A program made the translations under genes and the position numbers. The notes beneath the pieces were generated by a model. The model was not told where the DNA came from. It did not search any database and saw nothing but the letters and a program-made list of their open reading frames with translations. DNA of 64,000 nt from JAHFUA01 sp963808725 (GTDB taxonomy: Bacteria; Acidobacteriota; Terriglobia; Terriglobales; Acidobacteriaceae), in NCBI GenBank assembly GCA_963808725.1, contig CAWEGO010000002.1, positions 248,001 to 312,000 on the forward strand, given 5' to 3'. How positions within the stretch are numbered: the stretch's first letter is position 1; every line of letters starts with the position of its first letter. Positions 43,619 to 54,094 of the stretch are shown here, piece by piece.

Positions 43619-44857
43619 ATGAAATTCATCAAGTACTCCAAATTCGTCGCCGATCCGGCTTCGCAGATGAGCATGGAAGACCTGCTCGAGGCGCTCTCCG
43701 ACTTCCTGCTTCAGAGTGGGTTCCAGAATCAGTATGCGTTTTATGAAATGCCGGATGAGCAGACGCTCGAGCAACTGCGGCAGGCGATCGAGGAAGCGCT
43801 GATGAACGGCCAGCTCCTCGACGAACAGATGCAGCAACAACTCGAGCAGATGCGCAACGACGGCAGCCTCGAGCAGCTCATCCAAAAGCTGATCGAGCGT
43901 ATGGAGCAGGAGAATTACATCTCCATCGACCAGCCGCACGATCCCGCGAAGCAGTCGGTTGCGCCCGGCCAGACCGGCAAACCGCAGACGCAGGTGAAGT
44001 TCGAGATCACCGACAAGAGCCTGGACTTTCTCGGCTTCAAAGCACTGCGCGACCTGCTGGGCTCGCTGGGGAAGTCGAGTTTTGGACGCCACGACACACG
44101 CGATCTCGCCACCGGCATCGAGACCAGCGGCGCCGCCAAGCGCTACGAGTTCGGCGACACGCTGAACCTGGACATCACGGCGACCTTGTCCAGCGCCATC
44201 CAGCGCGAGGGGCTCAAGCTGCCGCTCAACATTGAGTACTCCGACCTGCAAGTGCACCAATGCGAGTATCAGTCGTCGTGCGCTACGGTGCTGATGCTCG
44301 ACTGCTCGCACTCGATGATCCTCTACGGTGAAGACCGCTTCACGCCCGCGAAAAAAGTGGCGATGGCGCTCTCGCACCTGATCCGCACGCAGTATCCGGG
44401 CGATTCGCTCTCGCTGATTCTTTTTCACGACTCGGCGGAAGAGGTCCCGCTGTCACAGTTGGCGCGGGTGAAGGTGGGGCCGTATTACACCAACACGCGG
44501 GAAGGCCTGCGCCTGGCGCAGCGTATCCTGCAGCGCCAGCGCAAGGACATGAAACAGATCGTCATGATCACCGACGGCAAGCCTTCCGCGCTGACCCTCG
44601 AAGACGGCCGCATCTACAAGAACGCCTTCGGCCTCGATCCCCTGGTGGTGAGCCACACGCTGGAAGAAGTTTCGAAGTGCAAGCGCGCCGGAGTTCTCAT
44701 CAACACCTTCATGCTGGCGTCGGATTACGGCCTGGTTCAGTTCGTGCAGAAAGTGACCGAGATGTGCCGCGGCAAGGCGTACTTCACCACTCCCTACACA
44801 CTGGGCCAGTATCTGCTGATGGATTACATGAGCCGGAAAACCAAAACCATCCATTAG
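43619..44857 (+). CDS. von Willebrand factor A-domain protein
   Basis: The 412-residue protein has a helical, Glu/Gln-rich N-terminus (residues ~20-100) and a C-terminal VWA domain. The MIDAS metal site is visible as LDCSHSM (DxSxS), a Thr in YYTNTREGL, and MITDGKPS. It is paired with the upstream AAA ATPase as in BchI/BchD-like and MoxR/VWA systems; the ATPase is expected to remodel a target presented by this protein. There is no signal peptide. The ATG at 43619 lacks a nearby ribosome-binding site and follows the tandem repeat. Confidence 0.9.
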   Translation: MKFIKYSKFVADPASQMSMEDLLEALSDFLLQSGFQNQYAFYEMPDEQTLEQLRQAIEEALMNGQLLDEQMQQQLEQMRNDGSLEQLIQKLIERMEQENYISIDQPHDPAKQSVAPGQTGKPQTQVKFEITDKSLDFLGFKALRDLLGSLGKSSFGRHDTRDLATGIETSGAAKRYEFGDTLNLDITATLSSAIQREGLKLPLNIEYSDLQVHQCEYQSSCATVLMLDCSHSMILYGEDRFTPAKKVAMALSHLIRTQYPGDSLSLILFHDSAEEVPLSQLARVKVGPYYTNTREGLRLAQRILQRQRKDMKQIVMITDGKPSALTLEDGRIYKNAFGLDPLVVSHTLEEVSKCKRAGVLINTFMLASDYGLVQFVQKVTEMCRGKAYFTTPYTLGQYLLMDYMSRKTKTIH

Positions 44858-44980
44858 TGCCATCTGCTGGTGAAGGGCACGCCTTTTAGGCATGCCGCAA
44901 CATGCAGCTAAAACTCCGGCTTTAGCCGCTGTGGGAAATCTCAGCCAGTGCTAAAGGCCCGACTCATGCGGGACGTTGGC

Positions 44981-45004
44981 GGCACGGCTGAAGCCGTGCC
45001 TTTT
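44981..45004 (+). terminator. Palindromic terminator-like hairpin
   Basis: GGCACGGCT-GA-AGCCGTGCC is a perfect 9-bp stem with a 2-nt centre, followed by TTTT. It lies 124 nt past the VWA stop and may end that transcript. The neighbouring 44880-44980 sequence holds further imperfect hairpins, so it may belong to a dispersed REP-like family. Confidence 0.55.
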
Positions 45005-45026
45005 CACCTCTGAATCTGTGGACGAG

Positions 45027-45230
45027 TCATCGGACAAATCGAAGGATTAGAAATGCCATCAAACCTAGGATGACCAAGACGAAAAGAATTGTTTGTCGAT
45101 TTACCTGCTTCCATGACTGCTGTGCGATCTGCCTTGCCTCGTCCTCAGTAAGGTCGAGCCCTTCTTTACGGTAAATAACTCTTAAAGCTTCGGCTCTCCT
45201 GTTCAGCTCATTCTCGTGCTTCACTGGCAT
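45027..45230 (-). CDS. Small membrane protein
   Basis: The 67-residue protein has a charged N-terminal helix (ENELNRRAEALRVIYRKEGL, DLTEDEARQIA) and one C-terminal membrane segment (TILFVLVILGLMAFLILRF). I know of no family. Its ATG lies directly after the stop of the thioesterase gene, so the two are probably translated together. A GTG at 45233 is an alternative start. Confidence 0.65.
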   Translation of the reverse strand: MPVKHENELNRRAEALRVIYRKEGLDLTEDEARQIAQQSWKQVNRQTILFVLVILGLMAFLILRFVR

Positions 45231-45233
45231 CAC

Positions 45234-45662
45234 CTATCGTTCCGCCCCCTGCGCCTTCGCCTTAACCCTCTCAACAAATTTGGCGGCGTTGATGAGGAAG
45301 CGCTCGTGAGTGCCCTTGCAGATGACATCCACGCCATCGTTGGCCTCGACTTCGAACACCAAGCGCCGCCCATCGACTTCCACCAGCTTGACCTTGGCCC
45401 GCACTTCGAGGCCGGGAGGGGTTGCGGCCGAATGGCTGAGGTTCACGTGCGTGCCGACCGATTGCTCGGCGGGCCAGTCGAGGTGCGGCAGGATGGCCAG
45501 CAGGCAGGCCCATTCCATCAATCCCACCATGAAGCCGGTGGCAAAGACGCGCGGCATCACCTGGAATTCCGCCGCCTCGGGATAAAGATTGGGCACGGTC
45601 TTCGATTCCGGCACCCGGTACTTGAGCTCATACGCGAGGCCCGGCTTCAACGAGTCCTTCAT
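45234..45662 (-). CDS. FlK-like thioesterase
   Basis: The 142-residue protein has a hotdog fold with the pattern of fluoroacetyl-CoA-thioesterase-like (FlK) family members: MPRVFATGFMVGLMEWACLL, with THVNLSHSAATPPGLEVRAK and VFEVEANDGVDVICKGTHER. The Thr/Glu/His catalytic set of FlK corresponds to positions in these segments, but specificity for fluoroacetyl-CoA is not implied. It lies between the CDGSH gene (10 nt upstream) and the small membrane protein, probably in one operon. Confidence 0.85.
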   Translation of the reverse strand: MKDSLKPGLAYELKYRVPESKTVPNLYPEAAEFQVMPRVFATGFMVGLMEWACLLAILPHLDWPAEQSVGTHVNLSHSAATPPGLEVRAKVKLVEVDGRRLVFEVEANDGVDVICKGTHERFLINAAKFVERVKAKAQGAER

Positions 45663-45672
45663 CGCCCCGCCT

Positions 45673-45903
45673 TCAGAGCCCTTCGGCTTTTTTTACCGCC
45701 AGCTCGGCGGCCTGGAATCCGATCTTGGAGTGGGTGCCGTCGCAGAACGGCTTGTTGACCGAGCCTCCGCAGCGGCACAGCGAGAACGCCGGCTTGCCGG
45801 TCAGATCGTAGTGACCGCCTTCGGCATCGAGCAGGACGACTTCGCCTTCAGTGGTTTCAACGCGAAACGGGCCATTCTTCCTGGCAGTGATCGTGACAGC
45901 CAT
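45673..45903 (-). CDS. CDGSH iron-sulfur domain protein
   Basis: The 76-residue protein carries the 2Fe-2S motif CRCGGSVNKPFCDGTH (C-x-C-x2-S-x3-P-x-C-D-G-x2-H). Three Cys and one His ligate a redox- and pH-sensitive cluster. Bacterial members are short, as here; the physiological partner is unknown. ATG 45903 is chosen because AGGAGG lies 7 nt upstream; the frame extends to 45921. Confidence 0.94.
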   Translation of the reverse strand: MAVTITARKNGPFRVETTEGEVVLLDAEGGHYDLTGKPAFSLCRCGGSVNKPFCDGTHSKIGFQAAELAVKKAEGL

Positions 45904-46056
45904 CAGTTCGCCTCCTTGCAATCGGAAGCAGTTTAGATGTGATGGGGGCGCGACGGATACAAGAAAGCTGTCAGGCCGATTGCCGCCATGCGAACCTCAG
46001 GTCCGAGTTCGTTCGCGTGGGGCCCGCGACGACGAGTTCCTATCCTTGCGCCGTCG

Positions 46057-46545
46057 TCAGGCCGCGGGTTCCAGCCGCTGCCGCATGGACATTGCCAGTT
46101 GATAGACCGAGCGTAAGCGAGCCTGGGCCGCCGCCGGGACCGCAGGCACCTCCATCGCCAACTGCGAGGAGAGCAGGATTCCGGTCAACGCTTCCGTCAA
46201 CTGGCTGCGCAGGTTGGCTTCCGCTTCCCGCACGGCGCGGATGCGCTCGCCTTCGCGACGCTGCAGGGCGGAGCGCACATCGCGGAGCACGCGCTCCATA
46301 CCGCAGATGGCGAAGTTAACGAATACCGGAATTGCGGTTTCGGCTTCGCTCAGTACCACGTCAGCGGTGGCGGGATCGGCCTCCATCAGGTTTTGGTCGA
46401 TGACCAGCGCCGAGCACTCCGTCGAGCGCAGAATGCGTGCCGCCAGCGCAAGCTTGGGACAAATCTGGGTGCGCTCATTGGCCGCCCGCTCGATGGCAGC
46501 CGCGCACTCTTGGGCGCGGGTCGAAGATGTGATCAGCAGAATCAT
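46057..46545 (-). CDS. Receiver-like protein without a clear phospho-acceptor
   Basis: The 162-residue protein begins like a response-regulator receiver (MILLITSSTRAQECAAAIER), with VIDQNLMEAD in the acceptor region, but the acidic pocket and conserved Lys are not convincing. The second half is helical (RDVRSALQRREGERIRAVRE...) and resembles a His-kinase dimerisation helix without a proper H-box. It lies 111 nt after the NtrC-like regulator on the same strand and may modulate that system. Confidence 0.6.
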   Translation of the reverse strand: MILLITSSTRAQECAAAIERAANERTQICPKLALAARILRSTECSALVIDQNLMEADPATADVVLSEAETAIPVFVNFAICGMERVLRDVRSALQRREGERIRAVREAEANLRSQLTEALTGILLSSQLAMEVPAVPAAAQARLRSVYQLAMSMRQRLEPAA

Positions 46546-46656
46546 GCCTCTCTTTGGTGCAAGTGCTTCGCCAAGATTGCCTATTGCAAAATCAAGAGCT
46601 TAGGCGGCCTACAGTTTGCCCGTTTCCCATAACGAAACCGGCCAGGGGAGCCCAGT

Positions 46657-48072
<1,416 letters not shown>

Positions 48073-48077
48073 TCTAG

Positions 48078-49764
48078 TTATCCTTCCGCCGCCTCGGCTG
48101 TGACCGTCGTCACGGCGCTGGGGCCCGGCTTCTTCGGCGCCGCCAGAAGTTCGCTCACCTTTTCGGCGATGGCAGCCGCGGTGAACGGCTTAGGGAAGAA
48201 CGCCTTCCCTGCTTGCTCGAGCCGGCGCACGCGCGCGTCGTTGTGGTAGCCCGAGATGTACAGCACCCGCATCTCCGGCCGCGCCGGCCGCAGTTCCTCC
48301 GCCAGTTCCGGACCACCCATGCCGGGCAGCACCAGGTCGGCGAGCATCAGGTCGATGGCCCCGCCATAGCCGCGGCCGATCAGCATGGCCTCCCGCCCAT
48401 TGCGTGCCTGCAATACGTGGTACCCTTTGCCCGCCAGAATGTCATAGAGCGAACGCCGCACCAGTTCCTCGTCTTCCACCACCAGAACGGTGCCGGCCCC
48501 GGGGGCTCGCGCTTCCTGCTGCGACGGCAGCGACATCCTCTCGGGTTCTCCTTCGGCGCGCGGGAGAAAAACCTCCACCCGCGTGCCCCGTCTAGGTGCG
48601 CTCTCCAGCATGATTCTCCCGCCGCTCTGGCGCACGATTTCGCAGACCGTCGAAAGTCCAAGTCCGGTGCCCTGGCCCTGCGGCTTGGTAGTGAAGAAAG
48701 GCTCGAGGGCTTGCGCTCGGGTCTCCTCATCCATGCCGCAGCCGGTGTCGGAAACGGTCAACCGGACATACCGGCCCGGCCACAACTCCGGATATTGGCG
48801 TGCCGCGTCTTCGTCGGCCGCGAAGTCGGCGGTGGCAATGCGCGGCACGCCGCCCTCGGGCATGGCATCGCGGGCATTCACCACGAGGTTTACCAGCATC
48901 CGTTCCATCTCAGTGCGGTCGGCCCAAATCGCCGCCAGCCGCTCCCCGTAGCTGGTCTCCAGACTGCTGTTCTCGCCCAGCAGGCCGGTCAGCATATCAC
49001 GCATGCTCTCCACCACCTCGTTCAACGACAGCAGCGTGGGCTCGAAGCTGCGCTGCCCCCCCCAGAGCCGTCAGTTGCGATACCAGCGAGCGGCCGCGTT
49101 CGGCGGCCACGTTGACATGCTCCGCCTGGCTTCGCAACGGGCTCTCCGCCGGCAACTGGCTCAGCAGCAGCCCGGTGTAGATCAGGATGGCGGTCAGCAG
49201 GTTGTTGAAGTCGTGGGAAACGCTTGCCACCATCCGCCCCACCACCTCCATGCTGCGGGCTTCGCGCAGTTGGTCTTCCAGGCGCTTGCGCTCGCCGATC
49301 TCGCGCAGCAGAGCGAACTGAAAGCCGCGTCCCTCCACCACCGGCTGGCGCAGGACGACTTCCACCGCCAGCCGCCTCCCATCGCGATGCTGGCACACGC
49401 TCTCGTTGCGGACACCACTCTCGGCCAGCAACCGCGGCAACTCGGGAAGCACTTCCTCCAACCGTAGTTCCAGCAACTCTTCCGCGCGGTAGCCGAGCAG
49501 CGCGCTGGCCGCTTGATTCACATGCAGCAGGCAACCATTCCAGTCGGCCAGCAGCGCGGCTTCGGTGCACTGGTCGAGCGCATATTGCGCGACTTCGTCC
49601 GGCCACGCCGCGGGTCGCTCGGGCTGGGGGAGGGCCTCCACTGCCCGGCCACCAAAGCATTCCCGTTTCCGTTTTGGTCGCGGGTGCAAGTGGCGGGAAA
49701 GACAGCCCGTTCCGAAATCGAACCGCACTCGCCAGCGCGAGGAAGTTCCCAATACGGGAAACAT
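48078..49764 (-). pseudogene. Hybrid sensor histidine kinase (PAS-HK-receiver), frameshift in a G8 tract
   Basis: The N-terminal frame has a PAS domain (residues ~65-170), then the H-box SVSHDFNNLLTAILIYTGLL and ends ALGG. The second frame has the ATP-binding N-box (NLVVNARDAMPEGG), G1 DTGCGMDEET, G2 GQGTGLGLSTV and a C-terminal receiver (VLVVEDEE, phospho-Asp in LMLADLVLPG, KPF). The frames cross in eight consecutive C residues near 49057-49064 (G8 on the coding strand). Combined length is about 560 residues. It is followed by the NtrC-like gene after 5 nt. The N-terminal start (49764) is uncertain. Either a homopolymer sequencing error or a slip-prone switch explains the break. Confidence 0.85.
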
Positions 49765-49931
49765 CCGCGCTCATCTCGACAGGTTGTGCCATATAACCCA
49801 TTTTATATTAGGCGATTACGGTGCATTGTCGAAACCGGCTCATTTCCTTATTTGGGAATAATTCTGCACCGTGTGGAAAACGGGAAAAGTGCGCCGCGGC
49901 CCAAGTGCTCACTGCCGGGTGCTGATTCCGG

Positions 49932-51965
49932 CTAATTGCTCGTTCCAGTGCCGGGCACACCGGAGCGCGCTGAATCTTCACTGAGGATGTGGTCCTTCTG
50001 GGTGACCACGCCGTCGAAGTCGGTGCGGGCGTAGAGGCGTCCGCCGCCCAGGCTGATGCCGCGCAAGCGCGAGGTGGGCTCGCCGGTGCGGTGCCAGGTG
50101 CGACCCAGGTCGGCGCTCTCGAAGGCGCCGCTGACGGTGGTGGCCAGCAGGCGGCGGTTGTCACTGTCGTACATCATGGAAGTAACGTCGAGCGCGTCGA
50201 TGCCGTTGATGGCGTGCTCCCAGGTTTCGCCGCCGTCTTTGGAACCGTAGGCGCCGCCACGCGACGCCAGCCAGATGCTTGCTTGCGATCCCAAGGCCAC
50301 GCCCGTCAGCGGAGCGATGTTGTCGGGAAGATTGGGCGCGTACCAGTGGCGGCCGCCGTCGCGGGAAACCACCAGAGTGGCCGGAGTAATCGCGACCACA
50401 ATCTGTCCGGCGGCGTGCACGGCGATAAAATCCCGCTCCCCAAGGACCGCGCCGCCACGCCAGCTCTGGCCTCCGTCCACGCTCGAGAACAGTCCCTGCG
50501 AGGTGGCAGCGAACCAGGTTTCCGGAGACACTTCCAGGTCGGTCACGCGCCCATTCAACTCGCTGCGCGCCGGCGGATCGACGGCTTGGGGTTTCTGCCG
50601 CCTCTGCTTTCTAGCGCGCGCGGCCGGCGCGGGCACGATCGCTCCGCCTGCCGCCGGAACTTCTTGGGCAAGGCTGTTCATCGGATGCCAGACTTCGTCC
50701 ATCTGGTTCCAGACAAAGACGCCGCGATTCGTGCCGGCCAGCAGAGTGCCTTCTCCAGTTTGGCGCAGGCTGAAGATATCGTGTCCGGCAAGGCCGTCGT
50801 TCATCTGCGTCCAGTGTTCGCCGGCATCGTGGGAGACGAACAGCCCGCCGTATTCCTTGTCATTGACCACGCCAGCATAGAGCACGCTGGGATCGTTGCG
50901 ATCCACCAGGAGCGCGCTCACCTGGCGGTGGGCGAAGCCGCGGTTGGAGGCGAAGAAGGTGGTTCCTCCGTTCTCGCTGCGCAGCACGCCGCTGCGATCG
51001 GTGGCCAGCAGCACGGTGCCAGGATGGCGCGCGTCCACCAGCACGTCGTTGACGATCACGCTGTCGGCGGTGACGCGGCGCCAGCTCTGTCCCGCGTTGA
51101 TGGTCGCCCACAAACCCTCAGTCGTGCCCGCGTAGACCAGGTTGGGATCGAGCGGATGCTGGCGCAGCACGCGCGTCCGCCGCGCCGAGTTGGGAATGCC
51201 CTGCACCTTGCGGAAGTGCGCGCCCGCGTCCTCGCTCTTGTAGATGCCGGTGCAGGCGCTGGCGTAGAGCAGCCGCGAATCGCGCGGGTCGAGGATGATG
51301 GAGAACACGTCGGAATCGTCGACCACGCCTTCTTTGATCGAAGACCAGGTGCGTCCGCCATCGACCGTCTTCCACGGCAGGTGCCAGGTGCCGGCGTAGA
51401 TGATGTCCGGGTTCTGCGGATCGATGGCCAGCGATTCGATGTTCTTGAGCTCGGGATGTCCAGGCGGCGAGATCCGCTGCCAGCTCTCGCCTCCATCGCG
51501 GCTGCGGAACACACCATCGAGCGCGCCCGCGACCAGGATCTTCGGGTTCGATGCCGCCAGCGCGAACGAGCGCACCGACTTGCCGTGCATGCTCGCGAGC
51601 GCGTGCCAGGAGCGGCCGTCGTCATCGCTGCGGAAGACGTCGCCGCCATCGGTCTCGACGCTCCACGCCGCGGCGTAAATCGTCTGCGGATGAGCGGGGT
51701 TGAAGACGATGTGATCGACGACGTAATGATCGCCATCGCCCACCCGCGCCAGCCGCGACCAGGTGTATCCGCCGTCGTTCGAAACGAACAGTTGGCTGGA
51801 GCTGGTGCCCAGCAGGATGCGGTCGGGGTTGCGCGGATCGGCGGCCAGGCTGCGCGCGTCTCCGCCATCGGGACCGATAGGACGCCACGGCGCCGCCGGC
51901 GAGACCACGGCCACGGCCAAAACCATGCACCCGAGAAGCGCTGCCTTGCGGAGAGAGCTTGGCAT
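49932..51965 (-). CDS. Secreted BNR/VPS10-like beta-propeller repeat protein
   Basis: The 677-residue protein has a signal peptide (ALLGCMVLAVAVVSPAAPW). It is then built from about ten repeats with the signature S.DGG.TW (for example VSNDGGYTWSR, RSDDGRSWHA, RSRDGGESWQRI, SVDGGQSWRGG), as in BNR/sialidase-like and sortilin-type propellers. A low-complexity linker (residues ~445-475, with RARKQRRQKPQ) splits two blades sets. Homologues in this phylum are often called photosystem-stability-factor-like or glycosyl-hydrolase-like proteins; no catalytic residues are identified. A complete antisense frame of similar length is a GC shadow. Confidence 0.85.
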   Translation of the reverse strand: MPSSLRKAALLGCMVLAVAVVSPAAPWRPIGPDGGDARSLAADPRNPDRILLGTSSSQLFVSNDGGYTWSRLARVGDGDHYVVDHIVFNPAHPQTIYAAAWSVETDGGDVFRSDDDGRSWHALASMHGKSVRSFALAASNPKILVAGALDGVFRSRDGGESWQRISPPGHPELKNIESLAIDPQNPDIIYAGTWHLPWKTVDGGRTWSSIKEGVVDDSDVFSIILDPRDSRLLYASACTGIYKSEDAGAHFRKVQGIPNSARRTRVLRQHPLDPNLVYAGTTEGLWATINAGQSWRRVTADSVIVNDVLVDARHPGTVLLATDRSGVLRSENGGTTFFASNRGFAHRQVSALLVDRNDPSVLYAGVVNDKEYGGLFVSHDAGEHWTQMNDGLAGHDIFSLRQTGEGTLLAGTNRGVFVWNQMDEVWHPMNSLAQEVPAAGGAIVPAPAARARKQRRQKPQAVDPPARSELNGRVTDLEVSPETWFAATSQGLFSSVDGGQSWRGGAVLGERDFIAVHAAGQIVVAITPATLVVSRDGGRHWYAPNLPDNIAPLTGVALGSQASIWLASRGGAYGSKDGGETWEHAINGIDALDVTSMMYDSDNRRLLATTVSGAFESADLGRTWHRTGEPTSRLRGISLGGGRLYARTDFDGVVTQKDHILSEDSARSGVPGTGTSN

Positions 51966-52015
51966 GAGGACCGCTGATCATCATACCAATAGCAGGGTTG
52001 CGGCGCACCGGGCGA

Positions 52016-52556
52016 TCGGCTTTAGGCCAGAGCGAGCAGCCACAGCAGGAAGCAGGCGGCAGGGGGCAGGAGGCAGGAAAACCAATGTCCCGCTTCCTGC
52101 TTCCTGCGTCCCGCCTCCTGCCTTTGTTTACTCCGACGCCAATCCCTACCCCCCTCCCTCGGTTTTAATGGAATCATTAGCTTACGGAGGCAATACCGTG
52201 GGTCAACAGGTGGGAACTGATGAAACAAAGGACTTACCCGCAAAAACCGTTTCTCAAAGGACTTAGGTGCGGTTTTGGCGCTGTTTTCGGCTGATTGTCA
52301 AAGAGCCACGATTCGGAAATTGTTAATGCCTAAGATAACAGTTATCACTCGTCGGCATTGAAGGACTCGGCGACCATCGAGATTCATTATCTATTTGCTA
52401 TATATGTGCTATACACAATATCACTCTTTCGCGGAGCTGTCAACGGTTTTGTTGCAGGTCTGCGAGTCTGGCGGCGCGGGCTGCGGTGTGCCTTTGCGGG
52501 TGCCGCACCCGGGAGGGACCGTGTCCGCGGCTGGTATTTTGAGCCCCCGCGGCTGA
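52016..52556. repeat. Long intergenic region with a hairpin repeat and AT-rich DNA
   Basis: About 540 nt with no supported gene. GCAGGAAGCAGG (52045-52056) pairs perfectly with CCTGCTTCCTGC (52096-52107), inside purine-rich repeats of GGCAGG type. From about 52190 to 52450 the DNA is AT-rich and includes two AAAGGACTTA repeats, unlike its surroundings. It leads into the left inverted repeat at 52557. Confidence 0.55.
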
Positions 52557-52691
52557 GAAGAAAACCGCCGAGACGCCAGATCGCTCCGAGGCCCGTAGGG
52601 CCGAAATAAATTAGCCCAGGACGGAAGTCCTGGGTGGCGGGGCCCAATAGCTCAGCGAGCGCGAGGGAGCCCGGCGACTGAGCGCGAGCCT
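52557..52691 (+). repeat. Left inverted repeat of the nuclease cassette
   Basis: This ~135-bp segment is repeated in inverted orientation at 53847-54001. Identical blocks include AGAAAACCGCCGAGACGCC, a 37-nt block covering the small hairpin CCCAGGAC-GGAA-GTCCTGGG, and the block starting CTCAGCGAGCGCGAGGGAGC. They are separated by short divergent or indel stretches. Confidence 0.8.
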
Positions 52692-52770
52692 TGATCGTGG
52701 GAGAGGAGACCGTAACACCACAATTGGGGTGATACAAGCCTCTAGCCTGGCCCACCGGCCGACTTTCCCG

Positions 52771-53706
52771 CTACGCACCAACCGTCTGATAGGCTTGCGT
52801 GATGTATGGCTTTGCGGCTTCAAGGTCCGCCAGGGAGCGCAAAGTTATTTCGAGATCGCCAGTACCGAAGTGCCCCACATTGCTAACGTCTCGACTGATG
52901 CCGACCGGTCCAATCACGTCTTTGGGATTAAGCTTGAGAAACAAGAGAATCTTTTGCTTTTGAATCTCGACGCAGGCGATGTTCTGAGAGGTCCTATAGG
53001 CGACATAGAATTTCTTTGGTGCTTCCTCGATCGCTGGGTCCAGCTTCAGAATGAATTCCTGAAGCCTAGTTGCAAGTTCCCTGACCTCCGACTTGGCATG
53101 ATCCAAGTGCTCATCGAACGTATAAGACCCAGCGACTCTGGCGAGCGCAGCTTTTTTTCCTGCCGCGACCATCACAGGATTCTTGGGAGTCTGGTTGCTT
53201 TGTCCAGGCGGGACGTACGATCGTTGCAAGACCTCTTCAAAGTATACGCAACCGTTCTTGAACAAGCGGTAGGTCCATAGCTCGATGTTAGCGCCCATCA
53301 TCTGCACAGCATGCAGGTCGAACTTCTTGAAGCTCGGCGCAATGCAGATGACCCGAACATCCGACCAATCCACCTCAGTCTCGGGCCCTACTTTCTTCTG
53401 CACTGCCAGCTCGAAGTCTCCACGGTGGTCGTGAATCCACGCTAGGTAGTACAAACTCTGATTTATGAGCTCCGATGATTCCACCTTTTTGTATTCGATG
53501 ATGACAGGGTTGTTATCCTCGGATAGCGCCAAACTGTCGATCCGCCCACCATGCTGAGCACCCGTCGAAAACTCCGACGCCACGAAGCGACAACTGAACA
53601 CGGTCGAAAGGTTTCCCTCTATCAGGCGTTGCAGCTCTTTTTCAGCAAGGAAGTTGCCTTGCGGGACTGGGCTAAGCTTATCGTTCTCAATTTGAAATAA
53701 AGGCAT
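52771..53706 (-). CDS. PD-(D/E)XK nuclease-like protein with C-terminal DUF5655
   Basis: The 311-residue protein has an N-terminal nuclease-like module with GRIDSLALSEDNNPVIIEYK (Asp...Glu-x-Lys, the PD-(D/E)XK core) like DUF91/EndoMS-type enzymes. A C-terminal DUF5655-like domain follows (PKKFYVAYRTSQNIACVEIQ). Such proteins are predicted DNA-cutting or DNA-binding enzymes. The gene is alone between two long inverted repeats and sits in an otherwise gene-free 2.4-kb stretch. No partner methyltransferase is adjacent, so a classic restriction-modification pair is not seen. Its base composition is lower in GC than the flanks. Confidence 0.82.
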   Translation of the reverse strand: MPLFQIENDKLSPVPQGNFLAEKELQRLIEGNLSTVFSCRFVASEFSTGAQHGGRIDSLALSEDNNPVIIEYKKVESSELINQSLYYLAWIHDHRGDFELAVQKKVGPETEVDWSDVRVICIAPSFKKFDLHAVQMMGANIELWTYRLFKNGCVYFEEVLQRSYVPPGQSNQTPKNPVMVAAGKKAALARVAGSYTFDEHLDHAKSEVRELATRLQEFILKLDPAIEEAPKKFYVAYRTSQNIACVEIQKQKILLFLKLNPKDVIGPVGISRDVSNVGHFGTGDLEITLRSLADLEAAKPYITQAYQTVGA

Positions 53707-53846
53707 AACACCTGCGTTTTAGAGCATATTCCTCGGGCTCCAGCCCCTTCAACTACTGATTTTGGATCATGGTCCGGGCAACCACCCGGTCTCCCTTTTG
53801 TTCGGGTGGGTGTTGTGTCTACAAGGTGCGCGCAGATGAGCCCCGC

Positions 53847-54001
53847 TCGCGCTTAGTCGCGGGGCTCCCTCGCGCTCGCTGAGATATTTGGCTCAGCCTA
53901 CCCAGGACTTCCGTCCTGGGCTAATTTATTTCGGCCCCTTCGACTTCGCTCAGGGTAGGCTCTACGGGCCTCGGCGTTCTCGGCGTCTCGGCGGTTTTCT
54001 T
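53847..54001 (-). repeat. Right inverted repeat of the nuclease cassette
   Basis: This is the reverse-complement partner of 52557-52691. It carries an insertion of about 20 nt (TCGACTTCGCTCAGGGTAGG) relative to the left copy. Together the two arms bracket the nuclease gene with about 1.15 kb between them. Confidence 0.8.
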
Positions 54002-54094
54002 TTGATCGGCGGTCATCCGCCCCTCGACCTCGCTCAGAGCAGGCTCTACGGCGCTACGGTGTCGCCGCACCGGCGTAATCGTCCTCCTGGCGAT

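Noticed and set aside
49765..49931. Sigma-54 promoter upstream of the hybrid kinase
   Set aside because: ATGGCACAACC has a TGGCAC element but no TTGC at the required spacing; a sigma-70-like TCGACA-N16-TAATAT fits as well.
49989..51977. 662-codon plus-strand open frame opposite the BNR-repeat protein
   Set aside because: The minus-strand frame has a signal peptide and regular S.DGG.TW repeats; the plus-strand frame has none.
52640..52665. tRNA-like string (GGGCCCAATAGCTCAG)
   Set aside because: It lies inside the left inverted repeat and lacks the remaining cloverleaf arms.
52557..54001. Complete insertion sequence
   Set aside because: No transposase or recognisable target-site duplication; the only gene is a nuclease-like protein, so it is reported as an inverted-repeat cassette only.
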